From: Sporosarcina psychrophila
GTDB lineage: Bacteria > Bacillota > Bacilli > Bacillales_A > Planococcaceae
Direction of reading: 5' to 3'
Length of the DNA: 64,000 bases
Assembly (NCBI RefSeq): GCF_001590685.1
Contig: NZ_CP014616.1
Location: 4,401,001 to 4,465,000 of the forward strand
The first letter of the stretch is position 1. The number at the start of each line of letters is the position of its first letter. A program made the position numbers and the translations under genes. Below the pieces are notes generated by a model. The model made no database searches. It was not told where the DNA came from and saw nothing but the letters and a program-made list of their open reading frames with translations. Below are positions 34,519 through 43,030 of this stretch, piece by piece.

Positions 34519-35928
34519 ATGTCTAATCAACAGGGACAGTTAAATCCAGATTTAAAGATCCGACACATTAGTATGATTTCAATTGCAGGTGTTATCGGAG
34601 CAGGTTTGTTTATCGGAAGTGGAGCAGTTATTAATGCGTCTGGACCAGGTGCGATTCTATCCTACGCTTTTGCAGGAACAATTGTCGTCTTGGTTATGCG
34701 CATGCTTGGTGAAATGGCGGCCGCCCATCCGACAAGCGGATCCTTCTCTACATATGCAACCGAGTCGATTGGACCATGGGCAGGTTTTACAATCGGATGG
34801 TTATATTGGTTCTTCTGGGTTGTCGTTATAGCAATTGAAGCAATTGCCGGTGCTGCTATTATGCAATACTGGATTCCAGAATTCCCACTTTGGTTAATGG
34901 CATTAATCTTAACCATTTTGTTAACACTGACAAATCTTTTTTCAGTAAAATCTTTCGGGGAATTTGAATATTGGTTTTCACTCATAAAAGTTGTAAGTAT
35001 TGGTTTATTCCTTGTCCTCGGTCTTTGCGTGATTTTCGGATGGTATCCAGGTGTTGTTGCACCTGGAACAGTAAACCTCTTAGGGGCAGGTGGATTCATG
35101 CCAACAGGATTCGGTTCCGTCTTGTTAGGAATTACAGTAGTCATTTTCTCATTCATGGGTACCGAGATTGTTACGATTGCTGCTGGCGAATCAGATCATC
35201 CGGCGAAAGCGGTCCGAATTGCGACAAACAGTGTCATTTGGCGGATTCTTATCTTCTATATCGGTTCTATTGCGATCGTGGTCACTTTGTTGCCATGGAA
35301 CTCTGCAAATCTGCTGGTCAGTCCATTTGTTGCCGTTCTCGATTATATCGGAATACCTGCCGCAGCCCAGATCATGAACTTTGTTGTATTAACGGCGGTT
35401 CTCTCTTGTTTAAATTCAGCATTATATGCCAACTCACGCATGTTATTTGGAATGGCACAGAAAGGCGAAGCGCCAAAAGCCTTTTTAAAATTGAGTAAGA
35501 AGGGCGTTCCTGTTCGAGCAATCTTATTCAGCACGGTTTTTTCCTATATAGCGGTCATATTCAGTTACGTATCACCCGATAAACTATTTTTATTTCTCAT
35601 CAATTCATCAGGGGCTGTCGCACTTTTAGTGTATCTTGTCATCGCCTTCACACATCTAAGAATGCGCAGAAGATTAGAACGTGAAAACCCTGAAGCACTT
35701 CAAATTAGAATGTGGTTGTTCCCTTATCTAACGTATGCGACTATTTTCGTTATTACAGGAATCTTTATCGCAATGCTCGTCATTGAATCGTTACGTGTGC
35801 AGGCAGTACTTACCTTGCTCATTGCTGGGTTGACCATCGCTTGTTATTTCATCTTTGTTCGAAAGAAAGAAGGTATCAAAGAATTGAAGAAGGGAATTAT
35901 ACAAGCTTCTTCAAGAACGCTTCGCTAA
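34519..35928 (+). CDS. gabP: GABA/beta-alanine permease (GabP)
   Basis: 469 residues, 12 helices, amino acid/polyamine/organocation family. Length and many segments match B. subtilis GabP: ISIAGVIGAGLFIGSG, GEMAAAHPTSGSFS, WLYWFFWVVVIAIEAIAG, VLTAVLSCLNSALY. GabP carries GABA and also beta-alanine. ATG at 34519 has GGGGG 7 nt upstream, giving the family length; ATG 34513 is too close. It has a promoter and a cre-like site of its own. Confidence 0.93.
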   Translation: MSNQQGQLNPDLKIRHISMISIAGVIGAGLFIGSGAVINASGPGAILSYAFAGTIVVLVMRMLGEMAAAHPTSGSFSTYATESIGPWAGFTIGWLYWFFWVVVIAIEAIAGAAIMQYWIPEFPLWLMALILTILLTLTNLFSVKSFGEFEYWFSLIKVVSIGLFLVLGLCVIFGWYPGVVAPGTVNLLGAGGFMPTGFGSVLLGITVVIFSFMGTEIVTIAAGESDHPAKAVRIATNSVIWRILIFYIGSIAIVVTLLPWNSANLLVSPFVAVLDYIGIPAAAQIMNFVVLTAVLSCLNSALYANSRMLFGMAQKGEAPKAFLKLSKKGVPVRAILFSTVFSYIAVIFSYVSPDKLFLFLINSSGAVALLVYLVIAFTHLRMRRRLERENPEALQIRMWLFPYLTYATIFVITGIFIAMLVIESLRVQAVLTLLIAGLTIACYFIFVRKKEGIKELKKGIIQASSRTLR

Positions 35929-35940
35929 TAAATCTAAAAG

Positions 35941-35970
35941 TCCGGTATCGCCCATTCCATGAGCGATACC
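35941..35970 (+). terminator. Terminator of gabP
   Basis: TCCGGTATCGC pairs with GCGATACCGGA, followed by TGTTTTTATT. Confidence 0.9.
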
Positions 35971-36046
35971 GGATGTTTTTATTCCACTACATACCTATCC
36001 ATTTCTTAATTGCTGAGCCAACGCATTCACCTTCATTTATTATTTA

Positions 36047-37135
36047 TTAACGATTATACTTCTTCATCACTTCCATCAGTCGTTCATGATCAATAGCTTC
36101 AACTACTTTCCCGCTTGGTTTAAGAGCGGACATACTTTCCGCTGCAATCATAGCGTTAATAATCGCCTCATCAATCGCATGACAAGCTTGCTCATAAATC
36201 GGGTCAAACTGTTGATCATTTGTGACTTTCATAGTTAGGATTGGGTCTTCCTTTTGATGAATAGACATTTCATTTGCGGTTGAAAATGCAAGAAATATAT
36301 CACCGGAATCATTTCCCCCCGGACTACCACTCCGTCCAATCCCAATGGATGCACGTTTCGCAAGTCTTTTTAGTTGATGAGGTAACATTGGAATATCAGT
36401 CCCGATAATTACAATGATTGAGCCCATTTCCTTTGTGTGTACTATATTCTCAGTCAAGTGTTCTCCAACTGGGACACCTGAAACTTTTAGCCATTCCCTT
36501 TTACCGTAGTTTGCTTGCACAAGTACTCCGATGTGGTATTCCTCTCCATCGATATCTAGTTTACGAGAAGAAGTACCCGTTCCCCCTTTAAACCCGTAAC
36601 AAATCATCCCAGTTCCTCCGCCAACATTGCCCTCCTTCAATTCGCCTGATTGGGCAGATTGTATTGCAGCCAAAACATGCTCTTCTTTAACATGAAGCCC
36701 ATTAATATCATTTAAAACACCGTCATATGTTTCAGCAACGACAGGCATAGCCCATAAATGTTCATTTAAGAATTGATCTTGATAATTATCTATCATCCAT
36801 TTGACTACCGCCTGGTGGACAGTACCAACTGAATGCGTATTTGTAATACATATCGGGCTTAAAAAGTATCCGCCGTCGTTTATCCAATGTGTACCTGTCA
36901 TTTCACCATTGCCATTAAACGAAAATGCTCCAGCCCAGATCGGCTTCATTTCATTTTGTTTACCACGTGGCAATATGGCAGTTACTCCGGTGCGAATTGG
37001 ACCCTTTCCCACCTCTAATGGACCTTCCCCTTCAATGATTGTTGAATACCCAACGGTAACCCCTGGAACGTCAGTAATTGCGTTATGTAATCCCGTTTCT
37101 CCTTCAAATTTCAACCCTAAATCTCGTGCTCGCAT
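36047..37135 (-). CDS. DmpA-type beta-aminopeptidase (P1 family)
   Basis: 362-residue N-terminal-nucleophile hydrolase of peptidase family P1. These cut themselves before a serine that then becomes the nucleophile. The expected site is Gly238-Ser239 in KEMGSIIVIIGTD, followed by the conserved PHQLKRLAKRA. Other motifs are DVPGVTVGYST, GGGTGMICYGFKGG and GSPGGNDSGD. Family members release N-terminal beta-alanine (for example from carnosine) or D-amino acids. No signal peptide, so cytoplasmic. ATG at 37135 follows AAGGGGTGA. Convergent with gabP, next to beta-alanine-type genes, which suggests it feeds that pathway. Confidence 0.92.
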   Translation of the reverse strand: MRARDLGLKFEGETGLHNAITDVPGVTVGYSTIIEGEGPLEVGKGPIRTGVTAILPRGKQNEMKPIWAGAFSFNGNGEMTGTHWINDGGYFLSPICITNTHSVGTVHQAVVKWMIDNYQDQFLNEHLWAMPVVAETYDGVLNDINGLHVKEEHVLAAIQSAQSGELKEGNVGGGTGMICYGFKGGTGTSSRKLDIDGEEYHIGVLVQANYGKREWLKVSGVPVGEHLTENIVHTKEMGSIIVIIGTDIPMLPHQLKRLAKRASIGIGRSGSPGGNDSGDIFLAFSTANEMSIHQKEDPILTMKVTNDQQFDPIYEQACHAIDEAIINAMIAAESMSALKPSGKVVEAIDHERLMEVMKKYNR

Positions 37136-37288
37136 CTAAGTCACCCCTTAAATTATATTATTTAAGCCCTTTTTAAAAAATATCGCTATCACATTCACTA
37201 TACTTCATTTTTTTCAATACTCATTAAACAAATGGTGCATGTAAAGACTTGAATCCCTTACATATTGTCCACCTTGTATCCAATTACA

Positions 37289-37335
37289 AATAAAATCCGT
37301 TATCGCCCACGTAATGAGTGATAACGGATTTTATT
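37289..37335. terminator. Terminator of the TauE/SafE gene
   Basis: AATAAAATCCGTTATC pairs with GATAACGGATTTTATT; strong and bidirectional in appearance. It lies at the end of the minus-strand sulfur cluster. Confidence 0.85.
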
Positions 37336-37340
37336 ACTTG

Positions 37341-38117
37341 CTAAAAGTCCAACCATATTTTAATAGCAGTTCCTAAAATAAGAAGTGCCAATAACCATTG
37401 AAGTACTTTCGTGTTCATTTTTTGACCAATTTTCGCCCCAATGGGTGCCGCTATAATACTTGCAACAATCATAACCATCGCAGGACCGTACAGCACTTGA
37501 TCCGTTGTGATCTTACCTATTGTCGAGCCGATTGAGGATATAAATGTAATCGCAAGAGAAGTTGCAATCGTCATTCGCGTAGGTATCTTCAAAACAACTA
37601 ACATGATTGGTACAAGAATAAAGGCTCCTGCAGCCCCTACAATTCCTGCCGCAATACCAACAATGAACGCTAACAACGTTGCTAGCCACTTATTGAATGT
37701 AACTTTATCAACAGGAATGTCATCCAGTCCTTTTTTCGGAATGAACATCATAATCGCAGCGATTGTTGCCAATATACCGTAGACCAGGTTGATAGCACCT
37801 TCAGATAACAAATTCGAGCCGTATCCTCCAATAAAACTACCTACTAAAATACTCGAGCCCATGTAAAGAACCAACGTTTTATTAATATAACCGCTTTTAC
37901 GGTACGCCCATACACCTGAAATTGTTGCGAAAAAGACCTGAATTGCACTTATTCCGGATACTTCGTGAGCGGTGAAGACTGCAACACCAAGTAGGGGCGG
38001 GATATACAACAACATCGGATATTTTATAATTGATCCGCCTATACCAACCATTCCTGAAATAAAGGAACCAACAAATCCAATTAAAAATATTGTCACAATA
38101 AACGCGAAATCCACCAC
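37341..38117 (-). CDS. TauE/SafE (TSUP) family sulfite/sulfur-compound exporter
   Basis: 258 residues, eight hydrophobic helices in two repeats, each with a glycine-rich TSUP motif (GMVGIGGSIIKYPMLL and AGIVGAAGAFILVPIMLV). These export sulfite, thiosulfate or organosulfonates. GTG at 38117 follows AAAGGAGG; the GTG at 38114 is an equal alternative. It ends the persulfide cluster and would remove sulfite made by sulfur oxidation. Confidence 0.9.
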   Translation of the reverse strand: MVDFAFIVTIFLIGFVGSFISGMVGIGGSIIKYPMLLYIPPLLGVAVFTAHEVSGISAIQVFFATISGVWAYRKSGYINKTLVLYMGSSILVGSFIGGYGSNLLSEGAINLVYGILATIAAIMMFIPKKGLDDIPVDKVTFNKWLATLLAFIVGIAAGIVGAAGAFILVPIMLVVLKIPTRMTIATSLAITFISSIGSTIGKITTDQVLYGPAMVMIVASIIAAPIGAKIGQKMNTKVLQWLLALLILGTAIKIWLDF

Positions 38118-38177
38118 ATTTTCCTCCTTTCAAAAGGAGAAAGGGCATCTACTATGCAGACACCCTTCCGTTTCAAA

Positions 38178-38405
38178 TTAACCTTTTCGGATCCAAAATG
38201 TAAATACGCCAGCCTCTTCTGTATGCTTCACTAAGTCATGCCCACCGGATTTCGACCATGCAGCTAAATCAGCGACGGAACCCTTATCTGTCGCAAGAAT
38301 CTCCAACACTTCACCCGTTTCCATTTCCTTCATGACTTTCCTTGCACGTACAACCGGCATTGGACAAGCCAACCCTTTAGCGTCTAATACTTTGTTTGAT
38401 TCCAT
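38178..38405 (-). CDS. TusA-family sulfur carrier
   Basis: 75-residue small carrier with the active Cys14 in AKGLACPMPVV. It passes sulfane sulfur as a protein persulfide. ATG at 38405 follows GGAGAG; a longer frame overlapping the upstream gene is rejected. It lies 28 bp after the rhodanese-MBL gene. The same TusA sequence type is fused to a rhodanese in the gene at 39595, suggesting duplication. Confidence 0.93.
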   Translation of the reverse strand: MESNKVLDAKGLACPMPVVRARKVMKEMETGEVLEILATDKGSVADLAAWSKSGGHDLVKHTEEAGVFTFWIRKG

Positions 38406-38433
38406 CACTAATCTCTCCTTAGTTTTCAATAAA

Positions 38434-39561
38434 TTATCTAACCGCACAACGATTTGGTCCGATTTCCATTTCACGCTGGGTTTCTTCATCAGGTGATATT
38501 TTCCCCATATTTGTTTCACGTATTTGCTGGTAGGCATTCGGTTGTGGAGGTAAATTCCCAGTCACCATGTCCCTGAATTCCGCTTCGTCTTGAATATTCA
38601 AAGCGTGATTTTCAGCAAACAATGTACCAAGTTTCTCAGATACACTACCGTCCCTATTCAATTCTTCTATGATCATGAAGTGCGCTGGGAGTACAATCAG
38701 TTCCTCTGGCAATTCTTTATAACGTTTGTACAATGACTCTCGTAAATCGCCAACCCAATCTTCAGCTAAACCAGCAAGGTCAGGTCGTCCGATTGAATCG
38801 ATGAATAGGATATCTCCAGAAAGTAAATACGTATCGTCCACTATGAATGATGTAGATCCAATTGTATGTCCAGGTGTATAAAGAGGTTGAATGGCAATCG
38901 TCGTATCACCGATTATAATCGTTCGCCCCTCTTCTAATGACTCATAGGCAAACGTTACTTCACTAGCGTCTTTTGGAGGCAACCAGTACGTTCCATTGAC
39001 GGCTTCTGCAATTTTGCGTCCCCCGGAAATATGATCTGCATGGAGATGTGTATCTAAAATATGCGTAATTTTAACATCCAACGTTTTCGCGAAATCAAGA
39101 AATACATCAGTCATTCGTGTCGCATCGACAATTGCCGCTTCTCCATTTGAAACGATCATGTATGACAAACAACCTTTGCCAATTCGTACGAACTGATACA
39201 GCTCTCCGCCGTCTTTCAAGTCACCAATTTTCACTGGCTCCAAATGTTCACTCCAGGCCTTCATGCCACCTTGTAAGTAATGAACTGCACGCCCTTCTTC
39301 CGCAATCATTTCCGCAATCATAATGGAAGATCCTTCTTTCGCGCAGACAACGACGATATCTTGACCCGCAGGAAGCTGATGCAGGATTTCTTCAACCCCA
39401 TCGAGTAAATCGAAATAAGGGATATTAAGATACTGAATGTTCTCTCCTTCAATTTTCCAATCCACAAATGCATCTTCATTACGAACGTCTAGAATGAAAA
39501 AGGGTTCTTGATTCACTACTTTTTTCGCTATTATACTTGCAGTCATTAGTTGAACTGTCAT
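38434..39561 (-). CDS. Rhodanese-metallo-beta-lactamase fusion (persulfide metabolism)
   Basis: 375 residues. N-terminal rhodanese domain (about 1-110) with Cys73 in VVVCAKEGSS. Then an MBL domain with metal motif THLHADH (171-177), GHTIGS and SGDILFIDSIGRPDL, as in persulfide dioxygenases (ETHE1/CstB-like). The usual CstB order is MBL first; here the rhodanese leads, as in the Bacillus YrkH type. ATG at 39561 follows GGGGGGG at about 8 nt. Likely oxidises a low-molecular-weight persulfide and passes sulfur to the TusA proteins. Confidence 0.9.
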   Translation of the reverse strand: MTVQLMTASIIAKKVVNQEPFFILDVRNEDAFVDWKIEGENIQYLNIPYFDLLDGVEEILHQLPAGQDIVVVCAKEGSSIMIAEMIAEEGRAVHYLQGGMKAWSEHLEPVKIGDLKDGGELYQFVRIGKGCLSYMIVSNGEAAIVDATRMTDVFLDFAKTLDVKITHILDTHLHADHISGGRKIAEAVNGTYWLPPKDASEVTFAYESLEEGRTIIIGDTTIAIQPLYTPGHTIGSTSFIVDDTYLLSGDILFIDSIGRPDLAGLAEDWVGDLRESLYKRYKELPEELIVLPAHFMIIEELNRDGSVSEKLGTLFAENHALNIQDEAEFRDMVTGNLPPQPNAYQQIRETNMGKISPDEETQREMEIGPNRCAVR

Positions 39562-39565
39562 TTGT

Positions 39566-39581
39566 ATACCCCCCCTAGTAA
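39566..39581. promoter_or_regulatory. Weak CstR-like half-site at rhodanese-MBL gene
   Basis: ATACC-CCCCCT-AGTAA. It overlaps the ribosome site, so the match could be accidental. Confidence 0.25.
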
Positions 39582-39594
39582 TTTCATTTATTAA

Positions 39595-40161
39595 TTACAC
39601 AATCTTTTCTGTTGGTCCATTCCATTCACTCATGCCAGGCACAACGTTTTTCACTTTTAAAAATCCGGCTTCAGCAAGTTTCTGAGAAGCTACATCACTA
39701 CGGCTACCTGTACGGCATACGACGTAAATTTCCGCTTCTTTATCAAGATTCCCGAGTTCACTTTCAAGGTCCCCAAGCGGCAAAGACTTAGCCCCTGGAA
39801 TATGATTGAATGCATATTCTGCCGATTCACGAACATCGAGCACAAGTACTTCACGGTTCTCCTCTAAAACAGCTTGTAGTTGTTCATTCAACACAATATG
39901 CGGATGTTTTTTCTCAACTTGTTCTTCTCCACTCGACTTACGTACATAATGCGTCAGAATTCCTGCATCTTCAGTCGTGCCTAAGTAGTCATGCCCGGAA
40001 CCCTCAGCCCATGCTTTTAAATCCGCCGTAGATCCTTTATCAGTTGCCTGTACTTCCAACACATTTCCTGGTTCCATTTCTTTCATGATCTTTCTCGTTT
40101 TGACGATTGGCATTGGACAAGCCAGCCCCTTTGCATCGAGTACGAAATCCGTTTCTATCAT
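39595..40161 (-). CDS. TusA-rhodanese fusion (YrkF-like)
   Basis: 188 residues. TusA domain (about 1-75, Cys in KGLACPMPIV), a charged linker, and a rhodanese domain (about 90-188) with active loop CRTGSRS and the closing VVPGMSEWNGP. It matches B. subtilis YrkF in order and length. ATG at 40161 follows GAGGGAG; a longer frame is rejected. It would take sulfur from one donor and hold it on two cysteines. Confidence 0.92.
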   Translation of the reverse strand: MIETDFVLDAKGLACPMPIVKTRKIMKEMEPGNVLEVQATDKGSTADLKAWAEGSGHDYLGTTEDAGILTHYVRKSSGEEQVEKKHPHIVLNEQLQAVLEENREVLVLDVRESAEYAFNHIPGAKSLPLGDLESELGNLDKEAEIYVVCRTGSRSDVASQKLAEAGFLKVKNVVPGMSEWNGPTEKIV

Positions 40162-40181
40162 GTCATCTTCTCCCTCTACCA

Positions 40182-40197
40182 ATGCCCGTATGGGTAT
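40182..40197. promoter_or_regulatory. CstR-like operator, TusA-rhodanese gene
   Basis: ATGCC-CGTATG-GGTAT, 16 bp, one position off the local pattern ATACC-N6-GGTAT. It lies between the frameshifted rhodanese and the YrkF-like gene. Confidence 0.45.
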
Positions 40198-40219
40198 CTT
40201 TAAATGTAAAAAAATAATG

Positions 40220-40514
40220 TTATTCCACTGGACCTTCCCAGTCATTCATACCGCCAACCATGTTTACCACTTTAAAACCGTGCGCCTCAAGCAATTGCAC
40301 CGCTCTTCCACTACGTCCACCTGAGCGGCATACCATTGTGTACTCAATATCTTTATCCAATTCATGCATACGGAATTCCAATAATCCGAGCGGAATGTGA
40401 ATTGCTTGTGCTATTTTCCTTTCTTTCACTTCATCTACTTCACGCACGTCAATGGTGATTCGTTTTGTTCATTTTTAACTTTTCTTGAATCTCTAATGGT
40501 GTAATTTCAATCAT
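40220..40514 (-). pseudogene. Single-domain rhodanese with a frameshift
   Basis: ATG at 40514 follows GGGAGGG and reads MIEITPLEIQEKLKMNK, then the frame breaks. One base shift at the AAAA run (40466-40463) gives RITIDVREVDEVKERK and continues to a complete rhodanese end with active loop MVCRSGGRSGRA. Removing one A would restore a 97-residue protein. The 3' part has a GTG at 40447 but no ribosome site, so it is unlikely to work alone. Either a recent indel, a slippery site or a sequencing error. Confidence 0.75.
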
Positions 40515-40548
40515 CTAAAACCCTCCCGCTTTTTGTATTGAATTAAAT

Positions 40549-41028
40549 TTAAATAAACAAGTTTACATTGCCTTCCTGAGCATCTCCGAGATAAGCAGCA
40601 ACTCCACCGTACTGTATACCATCCATCAATTCTTTCTGCTGCAAACCAAGAAGATCCATCGTCATCGTACAAGCAACAAGCTTTATATCTTGTTCTTCAG
40701 CTAGTTCAATCAGTTGCGGAAGTGTCATTGCATTGTGCTTTTTAATAACATGTTTAATCATTTTAGGACCCATTCCAGCAAAGTTCATTTTGGAAATACC
40801 CATCTTATCTGCACCGCGCGGCATCATTTGCCCAAATACTTTTTCTAGCAAGCCTTTTTTTACTGGGACTAGTTCTTCTTTTCGTAGTGCATTCAATCCC
40901 CAAAATGTATGGAAAATCGTTACTTGGTGATCATAAGCTGCAGCACCATTTGCAATGATGTATGCCGCCATTGCTTTATCATAATCTCCACTGAATAATA
41001 CAATGGTAGTTCTTTTCGTCTCAGACAA
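40549..41028 (-). CDS. DsrE/DsrF-like sulfur-relay protein (YrkE-like)
   Basis: 159 residues of the DsrE/DrsH-like fold: TTIVLFSGDYDKAMAAYIIA at the N-terminus and VACTMTMDLLGLQ with a conserved cysteine (about residue 123), the likely sulfur-carrying residue. The start is TTG at 41028 with GGAAG about 7 nt upstream. First structural gene after the CstR gene, with its own operator-like palindrome at 41049. Confidence 0.88.
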   Translation of the reverse strand: MSETKRTTIVLFSGDYDKAMAAYIIANGAAAYDHQVTIFHTFWGLNALRKEELVPVKKGLLEKVFGQMMPRGADKMGISKMNFAGMGPKMIKHVIKKHNAMTLPQLIELAEEQDIKLVACTMTMDLLGLQQKELMDGIQYGGVAAYLGDAQEGNVNLFI

Positions 41029-41048
41029 TCAAATCTTCCTTTCTAGTG

Positions 41049-41064
41049 GTACCCCACAGGGTAT
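41049..41064. promoter_or_regulatory. CstR-like operator, DsrE-like gene
   Basis: GTACC-CCACAG-GGTAT, aligned to the palindrome upstream of cstR. It lies between cstR and the DsrE-like gene. Confidence 0.65.
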
Positions 41065-41096
41065 GCTATGCGTTAAAAAGAAAAGAGTCCACTGTT

Positions 41097-41360
41097 TCAT
41101 CGACTCTTTACTAGTAGTTCTACTGCTTCTTTTACAATATCCTCTTGTGTTCTTGGATCGCTGTCATCCATTTGTTGTATACATTCAATTAGATTGGAGC
41201 TGACAATAACGCCAATCGTTCTATCTATAGCTGAACGTGAGGCTGACAATTGTGTAATTACTTCTTTACAGTCTTTATTGTCATCCATCATTTTTAAAAT
41301 CCCTTTGATTTGACCCTCAATTCGTTTTAACCTGTTTTTTACTTTGTCATCGTATTCCAT
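41097..41360 (-). CDS. cstR: CstR-type persulfide-sensing repressor
   Basis: 87-residue CsoR-family helical repressor (YDDKVKNRLKRIEGQIKGIL). In copper sensors the ligands are Cys-His-Cys; here they are Cys31 and Cys60 with Asn56 where the histidine would be. That pattern and the exact cysteine numbering match the persulfide sensor CstR. Persulfides link the two cysteines and release DNA. The ATG at 41360 was chosen for spacing (GGA 10 nt upstream) and family length; GTG at 41369 is possible. It heads the sulfur cluster and has an operator-like palindrome over its own promoter. Confidence 0.93.
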   Translation of the reverse strand: MEYDDKVKNRLKRIEGQIKGILKMMDDNKDCKEVITQLSASRSAIDRTIGVIVSSNLIECIQQMDDSDPRTQEDIVKEAVELLVKSR

Positions 41361-41394
41361 ATCTATCACTTCCTTTTATTTAAGCTATACCCAC

Positions 41395-41420
41395 ACATTA
41401 TACCCCTACAGGTATAATGT
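41395..41420 (-). promoter_or_regulatory. CstR-like operator over the cstR promoter
   Basis: ACATTATACC (41395-41404) and GGTATAATGT (41411-41420) form a perfect 10-bp inverted repeat with 6-bp spacer. On the minus strand it contains TTGACA-like and TATAAT hexamers about 15 bp apart, so repressor binding would cover the promoter. Confidence 0.8.
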
Positions 41421-41529
41421 CAACCCCTTTGCTTTTATTAAGATAAAAGTTTCTGAACTTAAGCATAGCTATTAAAGTCTGCATTCCTGCAAATTTCGTT
41501 GAAATATGGTATACTAATAGTAGACAGCA

Positions 41530-41640
41530 TGTGTGTTATCGTTTACGATTAGTTGTTTTCCATCTTCATCTACTTGTTGCTGCGGGTTTCCCCGAAGCAC
41601 TCTTTAATTAGATGGCAAGATGAGAATGGATAATAGGGGG
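41530..41640 (+). promoter_or_regulatory. Structured leader of the DUF2187 gene
   Basis: An extended -10 (TGGTATACT, near 41508-41516) is followed by a leader of about 115 nt. It can form ATCGT-TT-ACGAT (41538-41549), then a long stem pairing CATCTT and ATCT (41561-41571) with AGAT and AAGATG (41610-41622), enclosing TGCT-G-CGGG/CCCG-A-AGCA (41578-41599). I do not recognise a known riboswitch. Confidence 0.45.
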
Positions 41641-41647
41641 AATTCGA

Positions 41648-41869
41648 ATGGCTTTTCCACGTAGGGAAAAAGAAGTGTCGGATTTTGTCGCAGCGCGCAA
41701 AATCGATGAAGAAATTTCATTTGTCCGTAATGAACATGAAGTAAATGGTACTATTTTTAAAATACTTGAGAATTCCGTCATCGTTGAAATCTCATCGAAG
41801 GACGCCGAACTTATTGGCGCCGCGTCAAATCTGACTGTTGTTTCACATAAGAATTACTCAATTGTTTAA
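41648..41869 (+). CDS. DUF2187 (YkvS-like) small protein
   Basis: 73 residues. The core KILENSVIVEI and the end VVSHKNYSIV match the DUF2187/YkvS family of Bacillales, predicted small beta-barrels of unknown role. Here an extra charged N-terminal segment (about 1-30) precedes it. ATG at 41648 follows AGGGGG. It has a long structured leader and its own terminator. Confidence 0.85.
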   Translation: MAFPRREKEVSDFVAARKIDEEISFVRNEHEVNGTIFKILENSVIVEISSKDAELIGAASNLTVVSHKNYSIV

Positions 41870-41879
41870 TAAATATAAG

Positions 41880-41915
41880 AAAAAGGCATCTGCTTCAATA
41901 GCGATGCCTTTTTTC
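41880..41915. terminator. Terminator after the DUF2187 gene
   Basis: AAAAAGGCATC pairs with GATGCCTTTTT; it can also serve the convergent YeiH gene. Confidence 0.9.
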
Positions 41916-41931
41916 TATGCCTCTATATTGT

Positions 41932-42921
41932 TTAAAATACAAAACGTGCATACATATAACCGACAAGTACAAGAATAACCGTTCCTCCTAGTCCTGCAAC
42001 AAATGGCTTCATCCCCGCACTACGGAATGCCTCGAACTTCACATTCAGACCTAATCCAGCCATTGACATCGCCATTAATAGATAAGCGAGTGTGACAAAT
42101 ACTGATGCGACCGCTTCCGGTACAATCCCCGTGGTATACAGCGCACTCACTGCAAGGAAACCGAAAATGAACCATGGAATTGGAAGTGTCTTCAATTTGA
42201 ATTTTTCTGCCGACTGTTTATTCTTCCGTGACATCCAGATTCCTACTCCTCCTGCAACAAAGACGAGTAACATGACACGAGTCAATTTCACGACAAGCGC
42301 AAAATCAAGTGCTTCAGTCCCCCCAACATCCCCTGCTGCAACAACATGTGCAATCTCATGAAGTGTCCCACCTGCAAACATGCCAAATGCCTCACTTGAA
42401 AGTTCTAACACTGGATATACTAAAGTATAGACAAATGTGAATAACGTTCCAAGAATAGCGATGATGGCAACACTAATTGCGGTCTGCTCGGGTTTTGCCT
42501 TTACTTGTGAAGCCACTGCAACAATGGCAGCTGCACCGCAGATCCCCGTTCCGCAAGCAGTTAGAAAACTGATTGTTTTATCAGCCCCAATTGCACGAGC
42601 TATACCGTATACAGCTCCAATACCGATTAGAACACTGCCCACTGCCCATAAAAATGCTGGCCATCCTGCAGATGCAATATCGCCCAGATTCAATCGCATG
42701 CCGAGAAGGATAATACCAGCACGCAATAATTTTTTTGACGCGAACTCAATACCACCTTCCCACTCTGCGCGAACAGGAAAAAACGTATTCCATAACATTC
42801 CGATTAGTATTGCAAAAACAAGTGGACCAATTAACGAAATATAAGGGAGTAGTGTTGCCAATTTTGCGATGACTGCGATGAAAAACGTCAGTCCAATTCC
42901 AAGCCAGAATCCTTTTTTCAT
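41932..42921 (-). CDS. YeiH-family putative sulfate exporter
   Basis: 329 residues, about ten hydrophobic helices. The family marks are LLRAGIILLGMRLNL, CGTGICGAAAIVA and AGGTLHEIAHVVAAG. YeiH-type proteins (UPF0324) are labelled putative sulfate exporters. ATG at 42921 follows AAGAAGGT at about 7 nt. Divergent from a LysR gene, the common yeiH-yeiE arrangement. Together with the neighbouring cluster it may remove oxidised sulfur, but the substrate is unproven. Confidence 0.9.
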   Translation of the reverse strand: MKKGFWLGIGLTFFIAVIAKLATLLPYISLIGPLVFAILIGMLWNTFFPVRAEWEGGIEFASKKLLRAGIILLGMRLNLGDIASAGWPAFLWAVGSVLIGIGAVYGIARAIGADKTISFLTACGTGICGAAAIVAVASQVKAKPEQTAISVAIIAILGTLFTFVYTLVYPVLELSSEAFGMFAGGTLHEIAHVVAAGDVGGTEALDFALVVKLTRVMLLVFVAGGVGIWMSRKNKQSAEKFKLKTLPIPWFIFGFLAVSALYTTGIVPEAVASVFVTLAYLLMAMSMAGLGLNVKFEAFRSAGMKPFVAGLGGTVILVLVGYMYARFVF

Positions 42922-43030
42922 AGCCATACCTTCTTCCATTTCTTATAGTATAATCTCATCTTATCGATCAGTAAAATGAGGATATATGATAAAATCAATT
43001 AAGATTACTAATAGAGGGGAGCTTATCATC

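Noticed and set aside
40220..40447. 75-codon rhodanese as a complete gene
   Set aside because: Starts at a GTG without a ribosome site and lacks the first strand of the domain, which is found in another frame just upstream.
41097..41360. Copper-sensing CsoR
   Set aside because: The histidine ligand is replaced by asparagine and the neighbours are sulfur-transfer genes, not copper exporters.
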